Positions 63,286-64,000 of a stretch of DNA of 64,000 nt are shown in pieces (position 1 is the first letter of the stretch; every line of letters starts with the position of its first letter). Under the pieces are notes generated by a model. It did not search any database. It was not told where the DNA came from and was given only the letters and a program-made list of their open reading frames with translations. The DNA lies in NCBI RefSeq assembly GCF_963576615.1, contig NC_088715.1, forward strand, positions 50,384,007-50,448,006, in the 5' to 3' direction. A program made the translations under genes and the position numbers. This DNA is from Watersipora subatra. Taxonomy: Eukaryota > Bryozoa > Gymnolaemata > Cheilostomatida > Watersiporidae.

Positions 63286-63819
63286 CAAATGTGACGTAAT
63301 TGTGGTAGATGGTTTCTGTTTACACTTTCATGCAACATTATTCGTCAAAATATTTTCACAAATATACTTCACGCATTCAATAAAACCATGCCTATGGTTC
63401 TTACACGTCTATTTTATCGTCATTGTAATGCTGTCACTTTTAGCAGTGATATCTTATAACTTACCATAAAAATTCATTTAATTTTTCAGCCCTACCTTGA
63501 AGGAGTACATATCATTGCCTGATAATCATGACGAGCCTGTTGGTCACCGGTGATAATCAAAAAGTGCTGCAAAAATTATTTGCGAAGTATTGGCTCACAT
63601 GATCAGATTACGACTTGACGATTTGATCAAGCCAAAACAAAACTGTAAAGTAGTAAGCATCTATATTTGATATGGGGTCTTCGGTAAAACCCGAAGTGTT
63701 TGTCATAAACTAGTGCTACGATAAGTCTTATATTGAGCTTTTTATTGGCCTTTTAATTCACGTGAGAACATCACGTGACAAGACAATAACCAAACCATAA
63801 CGACTACATCAGATAAACA

Positions 63820-63985
63820 AAGAGATTCCAATCTACGGCGGCTTTTCGTTTTTGAGCTTTTAAGAGCTTGTAATCGCATTTCCACATATTTGGCACCTAC
63901 AACACAACAGTGTAAGACATGGCGAATCTTTTGATACCAAATAGCTGTAATGTGAATTTTGTTGCAAGTCAACCTTTAAGGTAGA
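63820..63985 (-). repeat. Right arm of inverted duplication, with exon-like segment
   Basis: Read on the minus strand: GTTGACTTGCAACAAAA, CATGTCTTACACTGTTG, acceptor TGTTGTAG, then (G)AKYVEMRLQALKS followed by SKTKSRRRLESL, open further. AATAAA on the minus strand is at 63741-63746. It may be the last exon of a gene lying beyond the right edge of the window. Confidence 0.7.
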
Positions 63986-64000
63986 ATATAAAACTTATGC

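Overview
This window is from a eukaryotic, almost certainly invertebrate animal, nuclear genome. It is AT-rich, its genes are split into short exons with clean GT/AG borders by introns of up to about 6 kb, and the introns are full of SINE-like, LINE, DNA-transposon and minisatellite sequence. Nothing prokaryotic or organellar is present. The phylum cannot be fixed from the sequence alone; a lophotrochozoan-like animal is a guess.

Layout. (1) 1.5-10.3 kb, + strand: an HMGB-type high mobility group gene with two HMG boxes. It has two tandem, near-duplicate first coding exons that look like mutually exclusive alternatives. (2) 12.8-34.5 kb, + strand: ETFDH (ETF-ubiquinone oxidoreductase), reconstructed as 12 coding exons from the end of the mitochondrial presequence to the stop codon. 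Only the initiator exon is unresolved. (3) 62.8-34.6 kb, - strand: a 14-exon gene for a 778-residue protein that I do not recognise. All 13 exon junctions keep one reading frame. It meets ETFDH tail to tail, and the two poly(A) signals lie about 50 bases apart. (4) 63.1-64.0 kb: an inverted duplication in which both arms carry an exon-like segment with a splice acceptor, pointing towards each other.

Mobile and repetitive DNA fills the introns. There is an hAT-like element with a perfect 8-bp target duplication (30.9-31.8 kb), two mariner/Tigger-like elements with TA borders (18.7 and 37.0 kb), a degenerate CR1-type LINE (57.1-60.1 kb), two tRNA-derived SINE-like families, and other two-copy dispersed repeats. 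A 49-bp satellite of about 20 copies lies in ETFDH intron 1, and its unit also occurs inside dispersed elements. A 591-bp near-perfect palindrome with a one-base centre sits in an intron of the unknown gene. Several minisatellites end within a few tens of bases of splice sites.

The genes show no evident pathway link: HMGB is a chromatin protein and ETFDH a mitochondrial electron-transfer enzyme. The main points of interest are the duplicated first exon, the uncharacterised 14-exon gene, the giant palindrome, the inverted exon duplication, and the origin of the satellite from a dispersed repeat.
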